Part shown: positions 40,638 through 49,026 of the stretch, piece after piece
Position numbering within the stretch: position 1 is the first letter of the stretch
How the letters are laid out: every line of letters begins with the position of its first letter
Source of the DNA: Rhodocyclales bacterium
GTDB lineage: Bacteria > Pseudomonadota > Gammaproteobacteria > Burkholderiales > Rhodocyclaceae
DNA length: 64,000 nt
Reading direction: 5' to 3'
Assembly (NCBI GenBank): GCA_016214145.1
Contig: JACRPA010000002.1
Coordinates: 310,001-374,000 of the forward strand
Program-made: the position numbers and the translations under genes
The notes under the pieces: generated by a model
Database searches by the model: none
What the model saw: only the letters and a program-made list of their open reading frames with translations
What the model was told of the DNA's origin: nothing

Positions 40638-41518
40638 CACCAGTCTCCCGAAGCGCCACCGCCGCCGAAATCCCCGCCGCCACCCGAGAAGCCGCCGTCC
40701 GACGAACCGCCGCTCCAGCCGCCCCCTCCTCCTCCGTTCCAGCCGCCCGAGGACCAGCCGCCGCGTCCGCTCGATGCGAATGCCAGAACGAAGATGAACA
40801 CCAGGATCGCGCCGACCAGCGCCGCCAGCGCCGAACCGGTCACCAGCCAGGCCAGGCCGCCGACCACCCCCGAAGTGACCGTCGAGCCGCCCAGCCGCCC
40901 CAGCAGGCGGCCCATCACGGATCCAAGCATCGTCGCAATCACCAGGCTGACGATGAGCAGTGTTTCAGTATCCATGGCAGCGCCGCCGGAGCGCGTCGGC
41001 GAAGCGCTTTTCGGCGACGGCAGGTCCTCGCCGCCGATGACGGCCTGCAGCTTCGCCACACCGGCCTTGAGTCCGCCGTGAAAATCGCCTTCCTTGAAGC
41101 GCGGGCCGATGACTTCGGCGACGATGCGCTTGGCCACGGCATCCGGCACCGCGCCTTCCAGCCCGCGGCCGACCTCGATGCGCAGTTTGCGGTCGTTCTT
41201 CGCGACAAGAACGAGGATGCCGTCGTCGATGCCCTTGCGGCCGATCTTCCAGGCTTCGGCGACGCGGATGCTGTAAGCCTCGATCGCCTCCGGTGTGGTG
41301 GTGGGCACCAGCAGGATGGCGATCTGGCTGCCGCGGCTGCGCTCGAACTGCGCCAGGTCGGTTTCCAGCGCCGCCGCCTGCTCGCGGCTCAATGTGCCGG
41401 TGAGGTCGGTGACGCGCGCCTTGAGCGGCGGAACGGCAACGAGGTCGTCCGCCGCCAGGCCAGTGGCGCTCAGCAATAACAGGCCGAGCGCCGCGATCAG
41501 CCGGACGGCGGAGCGCAT
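40637..41518 (-). CDS. TPM-domain membrane protein (YgcG family)
   Basis: 293 residues. Signal peptide MRSAVRLIAALGLLLLSATG ends near GLAADD. The TPM domain spans about residues 30-165 (RVTDLTGTLSREQAAALETD; IDDGILVLVAKNDRKLRIEV; GLEGAVPDAVAKRIVAEVIG). A linker leads to two membrane segments (TLLIVSLVIATMLGSVMGRL; ALAALVGAILVFIFVLAFAS) and a Gly/Ser/Trp-rich tail (WSSGGWNGGGGGGWSGGSSD). This is the usual YgcG plan. Translationally coupled to the smaller TPM protein downstream and eight bases from LemA upstream. Confidence 0.88.
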   Translation of the reverse strand: MRSAVRLIAALGLLLLSATGLAADDLVAVPPLKARVTDLTGTLSREQAAALETDLAQFERSRGSQIAILLVPTTTPEAIEAYSIRVAEAWKIGRKGIDDGILVLVAKNDRKLRIEVGRGLEGAVPDAVAKRIVAEVIGPRFKEGDFHGGLKAGVAKLQAVIGGEDLPSPKSASPTRSGGAAMDTETLLIVSLVIATMLGSVMGRLLGRLGGSTVTSGVVGGLAWLVTGSALAALVGAILVFIFVLAFASSGRGGWSSGGWNGGGGGGWSGGSSDGGFSGGGGDFGGGGASGDW

Positions 41519-41525
41519 GAAGGAA

Positions 41526-42179
41526 TCAATACCCCTGCTTGAGCGGATCCGGCGCCTGCTTGGGCGCTTCAGCAGGCGCCGGCTTGGCGCCGCTGTCGAA
41601 CTTGATCGCCGGCGGCGCCGAGATCGCTTTCTCGTCCTCGACGGTGAAATTGGCCTTGGTCTTGTAGCCGAACAGCATGGCCGTCAGGTTGTTCGGGAAG
41701 ACGCGCACGGTGACGTTGTATTCCTGCACCGCCTTGATGTAGCGGTTGCGCGCCACGGCGATGCGGTTCTCGGTGCCCTCGACCTGCGCCTGCAGGTCGC
41801 GGAAGTTGGCGTCGGCCTTGAGGTTGGGGTATTTCTCGACCACCACCAGCAGCCGCGACAGCGCCCCGGAAAGCTGGTCTTGCGCGGCCTGGAACTTGGC
41901 GAAGGCCTGCGGATCATTGACCAGCTCCGGCGTGGCCTTGATGCCGGCCACCTGTGCGCGCGCTTCGGTGACCCGCGTCAGCACCTCCTTCTCGTGGGCG
42001 GCATAGCCCTGCACGACCTGCACCAGGTTGGGGATCAGGTCGGCGCGGCGCTTGTACTGGTTGAGGACTTCCGACCAGGCGGCATTGATCTGCTCGTCGG
42101 TCGTCTGGATCTGGTTGTAGCCGCAGCCGGACAGCAGGCTGGCAAGCAAGGCCAGCAGGGCAAAAAGCTTGAGGCGCAT
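41526..42179 (-). CDS. LemA-family lipoprotein
   Basis: 217 residues, ATG 42179. MRLKLFALLALLASLLSGCG is a lipoprotein signal with lipobox LSGC. The mature part is a long alpha-helical bundle (SEVLNQYKRRADLIPNLVQV; EKEVLTRVTEARAQVAGIKA; VFPNNLTAMLFGYKTKANFT) typical of LemA, whose molecular role is unclear. It starts a minus-strand run LemA - TPM membrane protein - TPM soluble protein, conserved across many bacteria and probably an envelope complex. Confidence 0.92.
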   Translation of the reverse strand: MRLKLFALLALLASLLSGCGYNQIQTTDEQINAAWSEVLNQYKRRADLIPNLVQVVQGYAAHEKEVLTRVTEARAQVAGIKATPELVNDPQAFAKFQAAQDQLSGALSRLLVVVEKYPNLKADANFRDLQAQVEGTENRIAVARNRYIKAVQEYNVTVRVFPNNLTAMLFGYKTKANFTVEDEKAISAPPAIKFDSGAKPAPAEAPKQAPDPLKQGY

Positions 42180-42255
42180 CGCGTTCTCCTTTTTTAGTCG
42201 GGTTGATGCGGAAAGCTATTTTAGGGCGAATACGTGATTTACAAGCCTGGGGCGC

Positions 42256-42978
42256 TCATGCCCCGGCGAGCTTGTTCATCGTCGCTCGTGCGAAACAGAG
42301 ATCCTCCCAGGCTTTGGCCTTGTCCGGCAGGGTGCGCAGCAGGTAGGCCGGATGGTAGGTGACGATGAGCGGAATGCCGCGATAGTCGAACAGCCGGCCG
42401 CGCGAGGCGCCGACCTTGACCTCGGCATCGAGCAGCGTTTCCGCCGCCGGCTTTCCCAGCGCGACGATGAGCTTCGGCCGGATCAGCTCGATCTGCCGCT
42501 GCAGGTAGGGAAAGCAGGCCGCCGTCTCTGCCGCCTCGGGCGTGCGGTTGCCCGGCGGGCGGCACTTCACCGCATTGCCGATGTAGACCTTGCGGCCGCG
42601 CTGCAGGTCGATGGCCGCCAGCATGGCGTCGAGCAGCTTGCCGGCCTGACCGACGAAGGGTTCGCCCCTCTCGTCCTCCTCGGCGCCCGGGCCCTCGCCG
42701 ACGAAGAGCCAGTCGGCCTCGACATCGCCCACGCCGAGCACCGCCTGCTTGCGCTGCTCGCACAGGCGGCAGTCGCGGCAATCCGCCACCGCCGCCTGGA
42801 GTTCGTCCCAGCCCATGGCGGCAATGCGCTGCACCCTTGCATCTCCGGCAGATTCTGCAACGGCCGCCGCCGGTGCGTGCGCTTCGCCATGAATTCCCGC
42901 GGCGGCGACCGGCCTGTCGCGCAGCCGCCACAGCGGCGCCAGGCCCATCTCGCGCAGGATGCCCTCGCGTCGAGTCAC
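42256..42978 (-). CDS. Uracil-DNA glycosylase, family 4 (Fe-S)
   Basis: Removes uracil from DNA; family 4 enzymes hold a [4Fe-4S] cluster. 240 residues with a GTG start overlapping the rimI stop (GTGA). The cluster cysteines lie in CRDCRLCEQRKQAVLGVGDV and in VKCRPPGNRTPE and CFPYLQRQIE; the catalytic motifs are FVGEGPGAEEDERGEPFVGQ and VTYHPAYLL. The N-terminal 40 residues (MTRREGILREMGLAPLWRLR) are an extension also seen in betaproteobacterial relatives. Operon with rimI and tsaB. Confidence 0.92.
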   Translation of the reverse strand: MTRREGILREMGLAPLWRLRDRPVAAAGIHGEAHAPAAAVAESAGDARVQRIAAMGWDELQAAVADCRDCRLCEQRKQAVLGVGDVEADWLFVGEGPGAEEDERGEPFVGQAGKLLDAMLAAIDLQRGRKVYIGNAVKCRPPGNRTPEAAETAACFPYLQRQIELIRPKLIVALGKPAAETLLDAEVKVGASRGRLFDYRGIPLIVTYHPAYLLRTLPDKAKAWEDLCFARATMNKLAGA

Positions 42979-43436
42979 AGGTCCACCGCCATCACCACCG
43001 CATCCTCGCGCCCTTCGATGGCCGGATAGTAAGCTCGCCGCCGGCCGATCTTCCCGAATCCGAACCGATCATAGAGCCCTTGCCCCGACAGGTTGGAGGG
43101 GCGCACCTCGAGGAACATGCGCCTCGCCCCATGGGCGCGCGCCGTGCTGAACAGGTGATGCATGATGAGCGTGCCGTAGCCGCGTCGCTGCCAGTCCGGC
43201 GCGACGGTGACGTTGAGCAGGTGCGCCTCGTCCAGCACCAGCATGATGACGGCGTAGCCGACCAGCGCCCCATCGACGCGACAGCACCAGGCGCTGTATC
43301 CGGCCACCAGTGAATCGACGAAATTGGCGCGCGACCAGGGAAAGGGGTAGGCGCCCTGCTCCACGGCCAGCACGGCATCGACATCCTCCGGCCGCATCGG
43401 CACGAATTCCGGCACGCTCTTCAGCACGGCGCTCAT
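42975..43436 (-). CDS. rimI: Ribosomal-protein S18 alanine N-acetyltransferase RimI
   Basis: GNAT acetyltransferase that in E. coli acetylates ribosomal protein S18. 153 residues. VPMRPEDVDAVLAVEQGAYP at the start, the acetyl-CoA loop VAPDWQRRGYGTLIMHHLFS (Q-x-R-x-G), and EVRPSNLSGQGLYDRFGFGK near the end fit RimI. Its ATG overlaps the tsaB stop, and its stop overlaps the glycosylase start; tsaB-rimI is a widespread pairing with the tRNA t6A pathway. Confidence 0.92.
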   Translation of the reverse strand: MSAVLKSVPEFVPMRPEDVDAVLAVEQGAYPFPWSRANFVDSLVAGYSAWCCRVDGALVGYAVIMLVLDEAHLLNVTVAPDWQRRGYGTLIMHHLFSTARAHGARRMFLEVRPSNLSGQGLYDRFGFGKIGRRRAYYPAIEGREDAVVMAVDL

Positions 43437-44125
43437 GCCTTTCCTCCCGCGGCCAGGCGCTCGCGGGTGGTCATCGCCACCTTGTCACGGACATAGAGCG
43501 GCGCCGCCAGTGCGGCATCGATGCCCTCGCCCCGAGCGAAGCGCTGCGCCGCCAGACGCAGCAGCAGCGCAGCGCGCGGGCGCGCCGAGGCGTCGATGCG
43601 GCCGATCGCCGGGCCCAGTCGCGCGGCGAGCGCATCGGCATAGGCAGCGAAGCCGCTGCCGCAGCCCAGCCAACCCTCGCCGGGCGGCACGGGGACAGCG
43701 TCCGGCGCGACCACGGCCGGCGCGATGACCGTCTCCACGCTTCCCCCACAGACCCGGTAGGCGGCGCAGTACGCCTCGTTCATGCGCGCATCGGTGCAGA
43801 CATACACCGGGCCGTCGCCGGCGCCCAGCGCCAGCGCCTCGAGGCTGCCGATGCCGAGGACGGGCAGGCCGGCGCCGACGGCCAACCCCTGCGCCACGCT
43901 GCAAGCCAGACGCAGGCCGGTGAATGCGCCGGGCCCGGCGCCGAAGGCGATGCCGTCCAGGCCGGCCAGCGCCACCCCCTCCGCGTCCAACAGAGCCTGC
44001 ACCAGCGGGAGGGCGATTTCGGAGTGCGCGACGCCGGGCGCGCCTTCCCGTTCGACGATACGGCCGTCGATGAGCAGCGCGGCAGTGAACAGATCGGTGG
44101 AGGATTCGAGGGCGAGGAGTTTCAC
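43433..44125 (-). CDS. tsaB: tRNA threonylcarbamoyladenosine protein TsaB
   Basis: Member of the complex (with TsaC, TsaD, TsaE) that makes t6A at position 37 of ANN-decoding tRNAs; an inactive ASKHA-fold paralog of TsaD. 230 residues with a GTG start at 44125. MKLLALESSTDLFTAALLID, GIAFGAGPGAFTGLRLACSV and AQGLAVGAGLPVLGIGSLEA are typical. The degenerate C-terminal half is normal for this family. First gene of the tsaB-rimI-glycosylase operon on the minus strand. Confidence 0.93.
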   Translation of the reverse strand: MKLLALESSTDLFTAALLIDGRIVEREGAPGVAHSEIALPLVQALLDAEGVALAGLDGIAFGAGPGAFTGLRLACSVAQGLAVGAGLPVLGIGSLEALALGAGDGPVYVCTDARMNEAYCAAYRVCGGSVETVIAPAVVAPDAVPVPPGEGWLGCGSGFAAYADALAARLGPAIGRIDASARPRAALLLRLAAQRFARGEGIDAALAAPLYVRDKVAMTTRERLAAGGKA

Positions 44126-44167
44126 GAACGGGATTCTACCCGACGTATCCAGACCTCATGGGCGACT

Positions 44168-44380
44168 TTACCGGATGCGCTTCGCTGCGTACTCGTCTTC
44201 GATGTTGTCCCTGAAGTAGCTCCACATCGAACCCGAAGTGCTCAGGCGTCGCCAGGTTTCCTGGGGCACGCCGGCATACTCCACCAGCCGACGGTCGTCG
44301 AGCTCGACGCGCAGCAGGCGCGCGCCGGCATCGTAGCCGATGGCCCGCAGCTTGCCGGCATTGACCTGTTTCATTTCCAT
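44168..44380 (-). CDS. KTSC-domain protein
   Basis: 70 residues. IGYDAGARLLRVELDDRRLV, EYAGVPQETWRRLSTSGSMW and SYFRDNIEDEY match the small KTSC domain (named for a KTSC motif present in some members; here the related position reads RRLSTSG). KTSC proteins are found alone or joined to lysyl-tRNA-synthetase-like or other domains; function unknown. It is monocistronic and divergent in context from nothing obvious, sitting 42 bp from tsaB. Confidence 0.8.
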   Translation of the reverse strand: MEMKQVNAGKLRAIGYDAGARLLRVELDDRRLVEYAGVPQETWRRLSTSGSMWSYFRDNIEDEYAAKRIR

Positions 44381-44410
44381 TGCGGCCTCCCCGATTTACC
44401 GGGGAGGATT

Positions 44411-44791
44411 CTACCGCGGCCCCGAGCCTGGCGGCGGTCCCTGCCGCTCACCCCGCTGCGCATTCCGCTCCCGGATCTCCGATCGCTCCTTGTCCCGAAT
44501 ATCCTTCATCTGCTTCCGTTCCTGCGCATGGCAAACCGCCATGGATTCCACGTCCGATGCCGCGCGAATGCACGATTGCGTCGATTGAAGGATTTTGATC
44601 TTGGCATCGATGTGATCGAGCACGCGCTCCTTCATTTTCTGCTGCATTTCCTTGCGTTGCGCATCGTCCATGGGCGGACGGCCGCCTTCCTGGACGGCGC
44701 CCGGCCTCGGCGACTCGGCTGCCAGGGCGGGGAGTGACATGGCAAAGGCTGCGGCCAGCGCCGCAACGGCCAGGCGTAAGCTGGATTTCAT
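44411..44791 (-). CDS. Small exported protein, unknown
   Basis: 126 residues from the ATG at 44791 (GAGGAA upstream). Signal peptide MKSSLRLAVAALAAAFAMSL, cleavage near PALAAE. The mature part is charged and helical, with two cysteines in IRAASDVESMAVCHAQE and QSTQSC that could pair in the periplasm, and a Pro/Gly-rich end. It lacks any recognised domain. It lies 8 bp after the next small exported gene, and a third follows; the trio is divergent from an OmpR/EnvZ-type pair. Confidence 0.65.
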   Translation of the reverse strand: MKSSLRLAVAALAAAFAMSLPALAAESPRPGAVQEGGRPPMDDAQRKEMQQKMKERVLDHIDAKIKILQSTQSCIRAASDVESMAVCHAQERKQMKDIRDKERSEIRERNAQRGERQGPPPGSGPR

Positions 44792-44799
44792 GGGGTTCC

Positions 44800-45078
44800 T
44801 CAAAAATGTCTCGGGCGGTCGCGATAGACGTCGCGGCCATGCTCGCGGATGTCCCTGCGCAGCTGCTGGCGCTCCTCCGGCGTAAGGCGGCCTTGCCGGC
44901 CCTCCTCACCCGCCATGCGATCCTGCTGGCGGCGCTGGAGTTCCTCGTCCCGCCGGAATTCGCGCTGCTGCTGCCGCTCAAAACGTCGCGGATGATCGCG
45001 GCCTGCCGGTTGTGCGTAAGCCGGCAGGCTCGACATAACCGCCACGAAAACGCCTGCAAGTAGCGCAAGGTAATTCAC
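44800..45078 (-). CDS. Small arginine-rich exported protein, unknown
   Basis: 92 residues with a GTG start. Signal peptide MNYLALLAGVFVAVMSSLPA, cleavage near AYAQP. Mature sequence is extremely Arg/Gln/Glu-rich (RFERQQQREFRRDEELQRRQ; LTPEERQQLRRDIREHGRDV), probably one or two long helices. I do not recognise the family; small exported proteins of this type recur in betaproteobacteria. Spaced 8 bp from the gene downstream, and probably one transcript with it. Confidence 0.62.
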   Translation of the reverse strand: MNYLALLAGVFVAVMSSLPAYAQPAGRDHPRRFERQQQREFRRDEELQRRQQDRMAGEEGRQGRLTPEERQQLRRDIREHGRDVYRDRPRHF

Positions 45079-45119
45079 GCAATCATCCTACCATCGCACG
45101 GGATCGTTTCGCGACCGTT

Positions 45120-45449
45120 TCAGAAACGCCGCTCAGCATCATGCCTTTCCTGATAAATGCGCCGGCTGGCCATGTTCTGGTCATGCTGCAGATCGGCCCG
45201 TTCGGCACGGGTCAACACCCCGTCGGACTTGTAGCGGCGCTCCTCCTGACGAATATGGCGCTGCTCTCGCTCCAGGCGGCGCGCTTCGTCGCGGGTCAGA
45301 TCGCCCGAGCGCACTCCCTGGCCGATGCGCGCCTGCTGGTGGTGCTGGCGGGCGTTGACGCCCGGGTCATGGGGACTCGCCTGGGCCGGCGCAGACAGCC
45401 AGAGGGTCGCCAGTCCGGCCATTAGCATGCTGACAAACAAGGGTTTCAT
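45120..45449 (-). CDS. Small arginine-rich exported protein, unknown
   Basis: 109 residues. Signal peptide MKPLFVSMLMAGLATLWLSA, cleavage near PAQASP. The mature protein is helical and charged: RSGDLTRDEARRLEREQRHI, RQEERRYKSDGVLTRAERAD and NMASRRIYQERHDAERRF. It shares the LTRDEARRLE/LTRAERADL repeat pattern twice, suggesting an internal duplication. First of three small exported genes, 211 bp from the divergent ompR-type gene, whose product may control them. Confidence 0.65.
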   Translation of the reverse strand: MKPLFVSMLMAGLATLWLSAPAQASPHDPGVNARQHHQQARIGQGVRSGDLTRDEARRLEREQRHIRQEERRYKSDGVLTRAERADLQHDQNMASRRIYQERHDAERRF

Positions 45450-45659
45450 TTCATTCTCCTTTACGATGGTGGCTGTTCCGGTTCTCGACGCCCGTTCCTT
45501 CAGGCGTTGGAGGCATCGTAGGCGGCGTTTGTAAGCGGCCTGTGATGGAATCGGGGCAGTTTGTAATACTTTGTTTCAGACCGCTCTCCTGCAACACGCG
45601 CTTACCATGACGGCCGGTCCGACTGGAAAGCCGGGGGCGCTAACGGTAGGATTCGCTCC

Positions 45660-46385
45660 ATGTCAGAAAGCAAACAGAAAGTTCTCGTCGTCGACGACGA
45701 CCAGCGACTGCGCGAGCTGCTCAACCGCTACCTCGCCGAGCAGGGCTTCGCGGTGAAGGCCGTTGACGGCGCCGCGGCCATGGACAAGGCGCTGGCGCGG
45801 GAAGGCTACGACCTGATCGTGCTCGACCTGATGATGCCCGGCGAGGATGGCCTGTCGGCCTGCCGCCGCCTGCGCGGAGGCAAGGACGACACACCCATCA
45901 TCATGCTCACCGCCAAGGGCGACGACGTCGACCGCATCGTCGGCCTGGAGATGGGCGCCGACGACTACCTGCCCAAGCCATTCAATCCGCGCGAACTGGT
46001 GGCGCGCATCCATGCCGTGCTGCGCCGCCGCGCCGCGCCGCTGCCGGCCGGGGCGCCCGCCGCGGAGGAGGGCGAGGTCAGCTTCGGCTCGGTCCATGTC
46101 AACCTCGCCACCCGCAACCTGACGCGCAAGGGCGAGGAGCACGCCCTCACCACCGGCGAGTTCGCCGTTCTCAGGGTGCTGCTGCTGCACCCGCGCCAGC
46201 CGCTCTCGCGCGACAAGCTGATGGAACTGGCGCGCGGCCGCGAATACGAGGTCTTCGATCGCGCCATCGACGTGCAGGTCTCGCGCCTGCGCAAGCTGGT
46301 CGAGGACGACCCGGCCAAGCCGCGCTACATCCAGACCGTCTGGGGCTTCGGCTATGTGTTCGTACCTGACGGCAAGCGGCAATGA
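45660..46385 (+). CDS. ompR: OmpR-family response regulator
   Basis: 241 residues. Receiver domain with KVLVVDDDQRLRELLNRYLA, phospho-Asp in DLIVLDLMMPGEDGLSACRR and switch Lys in GADDYLPKPFNPRELVARIH; C-terminal winged helix with ALTTGEFAVLRVLLLHPRQP and AIDVQVSRLRKLVEDDPAKP, ending IQTVWGFGYVFVPDGKR. This is the OmpR branch. Its stop overlaps the sensor gene (ATGA). The targets are unknown; the divergent trio of small exported proteins is the obvious local candidate. Confidence 0.92.
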   Translation: MSESKQKVLVVDDDQRLRELLNRYLAEQGFAVKAVDGAAAMDKALAREGYDLIVLDLMMPGEDGLSACRRLRGGKDDTPIIMLTAKGDDVDRIVGLEMGADDYLPKPFNPRELVARIHAVLRRRAAPLPAGAPAAEEGEVSFGSVHVNLATRNLTRKGEEHALTTGEFAVLRVLLLHPRQPLSRDKLMELARGREYEVFDRAIDVQVSRLRKLVEDDPAKPRYIQTVWGFGYVFVPDGKRQ

Positions 46386-47695
46386 AGCTGCTGCCGCAAA
46401 GCCTGCTCTGGCGCACGTTTCTCCTCATCGCCGCCCTGATCGTCGTGGCGGTGCTCGCCTGGACGGCGATCTTCACCCGCGCGGAGCGCGAACCGCGCGC
46501 CCGCCAGCTTGCCCAGATGGTGATCAGCGTCGTCAATCTCACCCGCAGCGCCCTCGTCACCGCCCAGCCCGACAAGCGTCGCGAATTGCTGCTCGAACTG
46601 TCCGACCGCGAAGGCATTCGCGTCTACCCCGTCGAGGATGACGACAAGGTAGCGCCGCTGCCGGAACGCTCCGCCCTGCTCCAGATGGTCGCTGCCGAGG
46701 TACGCCGCCAGCTCGGCGCCGACACGCGCATGTCCCTCGAGCGCGACGGCGAAGCGGGTTTCTGGATCAGCTTCCGCATCGAGGGCGACGACGAATATTG
46801 GGTGATGCTGCCGCGCGAGCGCGTCGACCGGGGGTTCCCCCTGCAATGGCTGGGCTGGGGCGCGGTCGTCCTTCTGCTTGCGCTGGCCGGCGCCTACCTC
46901 ATCATGTTCCGCGTCACGCGGCCGCTCAAGGCGCTGGCCGGCGCCGCACTCGATATCGGCCGCGGCCGCCGGCGCGCCCCGCTGGCGGAAACCGGCCCGG
47001 GCGAGATCCGCAGCGTGACGCATGCCTTCAACCAGATGTCGAGCGACCTGGCCCGCCTCGACGAGGACCGCGCCCTCATCCTCGCCGGCATCTCGCACGA
47101 TCTGCGCACGCCGCTCACCCGGCTGCGCCTGGCCGCCGAGATGAGCGCCGATGTAAGCGCGCGTGAAGGCATCAGCGCAGACATCGACGAGATGGACAAG
47201 ATCATCGGCCAGTTTCTCGACTTCGCCCGCGACACCGAAGGCGAGCCGCCGGAGCTGACCGACCTCAACGCCGTGATCGCCCATATCGCCGAGCCCCTGC
47301 AGCGGCGCGGCGCCCATATCGAGCTGCAGCTGAACGAACTGCCGCCGCTCATGTTGCGCCCCCTCGCCCTGCTTCGCCTCGCCGCCAACCTGATCAACAA
47401 CGCCCTGCGTCACGGCGGCGAGGCCGCCCCCGTCGAAGTGGTGACGCGGCGCGAGGGAAACGAAGTCGTGCTGGACGTGCTGGACCGCGGCCCGGGCATC
47501 CCGCAGGAGGAAGCCGAGCGCCTGAAGCTACCCTTCACGCGTCTCGATGCGGCACGCACCGGCGCTTCCGGCGCCGGCCTCGGCCTCGCCATCGTCGACC
47601 GCGTGGCGCGCGGCCACAGCGGACGCCTGGAGCTGCTCGCGCGCGAAGGCGGCGGACTGGTCGCACGCGTCACCCTGCCGGCCCGATCCGCCTGA
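46382..47695 (+). CDS. envZ: EnvZ-type sensor histidine kinase
   Basis: 437 residues. Two membrane segments, TFLLIAALIVVAVLAWTAIF near the start and WLGWGAVVLLLALAGAYLIM, enclose a periplasmic sensor part. HAMP region VTRPLKALAGAALDIGRGRR, then the phosphorylated His in LILAGISHDLRTPLTRLRLA, N box LRLAANLINNALRHGGEAAP and G box VLDRGPGIPQEEAERLKLPF with GASGAGLGLAIVDRVARGHS. All catalytic motifs intact. Paired with the OmpR-type regulator by a 4-bp overlap. EnvZ-like is meant structurally; the stimulus may differ from osmolarity. Confidence 0.9.
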   Translation: MKLLPQSLLWRTFLLIAALIVVAVLAWTAIFTRAEREPRARQLAQMVISVVNLTRSALVTAQPDKRRELLLELSDREGIRVYPVEDDDKVAPLPERSALLQMVAAEVRRQLGADTRMSLERDGEAGFWISFRIEGDDEYWVMLPRERVDRGFPLQWLGWGAVVLLLALAGAYLIMFRVTRPLKALAGAALDIGRGRRRAPLAETGPGEIRSVTHAFNQMSSDLARLDEDRALILAGISHDLRTPLTRLRLAAEMSADVSAREGISADIDEMDKIIGQFLDFARDTEGEPPELTDLNAVIAHIAEPLQRRGAHIELQLNELPPLMLRPLALLRLAANLINNALRHGGEAAPVEVVTRREGNEVVLDVLDRGPGIPQEEAERLKLPFTRLDAARTGASGAGLGLAIVDRVARGHSGRLELLAREGGGLVARVTLPARSA

Positions 47696-47702
47696 ACCAG
47701 CG

Positions 47703-47810
47703 ATGACACCCTACGAACTGGTCGGCGGCGAACCCGCCCTGCGCGCGAAGCTCCACGAGGCCCTGGCCGGCCTCGCCGACCACATGCGGAATGCGCCCGG
47801 TCAGACCTGA
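47703..47810 (+). pseudogene. Truncated-haemoglobin remnant with internal deletion
   Basis: A 35-codon frame reading MTPYELVGGEPALRAKLHEA followed by LAGLADHMRNAPGQT. The first ten or so residues match the start of group II truncated haemoglobins (PYELLGGEAALR), while ALRAKLHEALAGLADHMRN matches the extreme C-terminus of the same family (..ALRAQL..ALAQLADHMRN). Everything between, including the heme-binding helices, is gone: an in-frame deletion between two ALR-coding stretches is the simple explanation. It cannot bind heme. It lies between envZ and the convergent permease, overlapping its 3' end by ten bases. Confidence 0.65.
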
Positions 47811-48913
47811 AGGTCGGCCGCCGCCTGCTGTCCCTTGAGTCGCCGCGCGTGGGCATGGCGCGCCTGCAGTCGCGGATCGGTGACGATCATGCCGACCGTC
47901 TCGCCCACCACCATGGCGATGCCCAGCAGCGGCAGCACCAGCATCAGGCCGGCCACCCCCGCCACCGCGCCGCCGACGAAGATCATCAGCACGGTGAGCA
48001 GCGGATGCATGCGCAGGCTGCGACCGATGGTCAGCGGCATGAAGACGAAATCGTCGAGCAGCCTTGCCAGGATGAAGACGACGATGGCGCCGTAGGCCAT
48101 CCCCGGATCGAGCGGAAAGTCCGTCGCCGCCACCAGCACCACCAGCAGGCAGCCGAGGATGGAACCGACATAGGGCACCCAGGCCAGCACCGCGCAGACC
48201 AGGCCGAGCATCAGGGGCCCCGACAGGCCGATCACCCAGAGGCCGATGGCCAGCGCGATGGTGTCGAGGATGGTCAGGCTGATCAGTCCCTGGAAATAGG
48301 CGCGCGCCGTCTTGTCCATTTCGTGCATCAGGTAGAGCGTGCGCTCGAAGAAGGCATTGGGCACGGCGTTGGCGATGAACTTCGTGAAGCGGCGCCCGTC
48401 GCGCAGGAAGAAGAAGGCAAGGAAGGGCGCCAGCAGCAGCGCCGGCAGCCAGGCGGCCAGCGTGACGACAAAGTCGGCCAGATAGCGCTGGGCGAAGGTC
48501 TCGGTGAAGTTGGCGATCTGCTCGCTGACGTTGCGGCTCAGGCTGGCCCGTTCGAGGAAGGCGAACTGCACTTCCAGTCCCGCCATGGTCTTCTGCAGCA
48601 GCAGGCTGCCGCCCTCGACGTAGCGTGCCAGGGACACCTGCCAACTGACGGCATGGGAGCTGATCCAGGGAAACAGCAGGGCGGCGCAGATCAGCAGCAG
48701 CACGATGAAGCCGCCGCCGGTGATGGCGGCAGCCGTCTTGCGGTGGAAGCCGTGCAGCACCAGCCGGTGCGTCGCCGGCTGCAGAAAGTAGTAGATGATC
48801 AGGGCCAGCAGGAAGGGCACCACCAGCCAGAGCATCTTCTTGAAGAGGAAGAGCAGCAGGCAGGTCGAGGCGATGATGCCGATCCAGACGACCGGACCTG
48901 ACTTGCGGTTCAT
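47801..48913 (-). CDS. AI-2E family (PerM-type) transporter
   Basis: 370 residues from the ATG at 48913 (MNRKSGPVVWIGIIASTCLL), preferred over an upstream frame that runs through a repeat. Seven to eight membrane segments including WLVVPFLLALIIYYFLQPAT, GGFIVLLLICAALLFPWISS, FVVTLAAWLPALLLAPFLAF, LDTIALAIGLWVIGLSGPLM and LLTVLMIFVGGAVAGVAGLM; AYGAIVVFILARLLDDFVFM is the family core. Members are called autoinducer-2 exporters or Na/H antiporters, but substrates vary. Its end overlaps the globin remnant. Confidence 0.88.
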   Translation of the reverse strand: MNRKSGPVVWIGIIASTCLLLFLFKKMLWLVVPFLLALIIYYFLQPATHRLVLHGFHRKTAAAITGGGFIVLLLICAALLFPWISSHAVSWQVSLARYVEGGSLLLQKTMAGLEVQFAFLERASLSRNVSEQIANFTETFAQRYLADFVVTLAAWLPALLLAPFLAFFFLRDGRRFTKFIANAVPNAFFERTLYLMHEMDKTARAYFQGLISLTILDTIALAIGLWVIGLSGPLMLGLVCAVLAWVPYVGSILGCLLVVLVAATDFPLDPGMAYGAIVVFILARLLDDFVFMPLTIGRSLRMHPLLTVLMIFVGGAVAGVAGLMLVLPLLGIAMVVGETVGMIVTDPRLQARHAHARRLKGQQAAADLQV

Positions 48914-48920
48914 TGCATTA

Positions 48921-49025
48921 CCATCCCCCCGCCCCCCCTCCCGAGGAAGGGGGTGATGGCCGTTCGCAGGCTGCGCCCGCTCCATGCTGTTGGCTGCGCC
49001 CCCTTGGGGCGGCCCGGCGGGGACG
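48921..49025. repeat. REP-like element, family D
   Basis: CCCCTCCCGAGGAAGGGGG hairpin and CTTGGGGCGGCCCGGCGGGG, the same two blocks as 34270-34372. It separates the permease from the cNMP-binding gene; the permease ATG lies just beyond it. Confidence 0.7.
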
Positions 49026-49026
49026 C

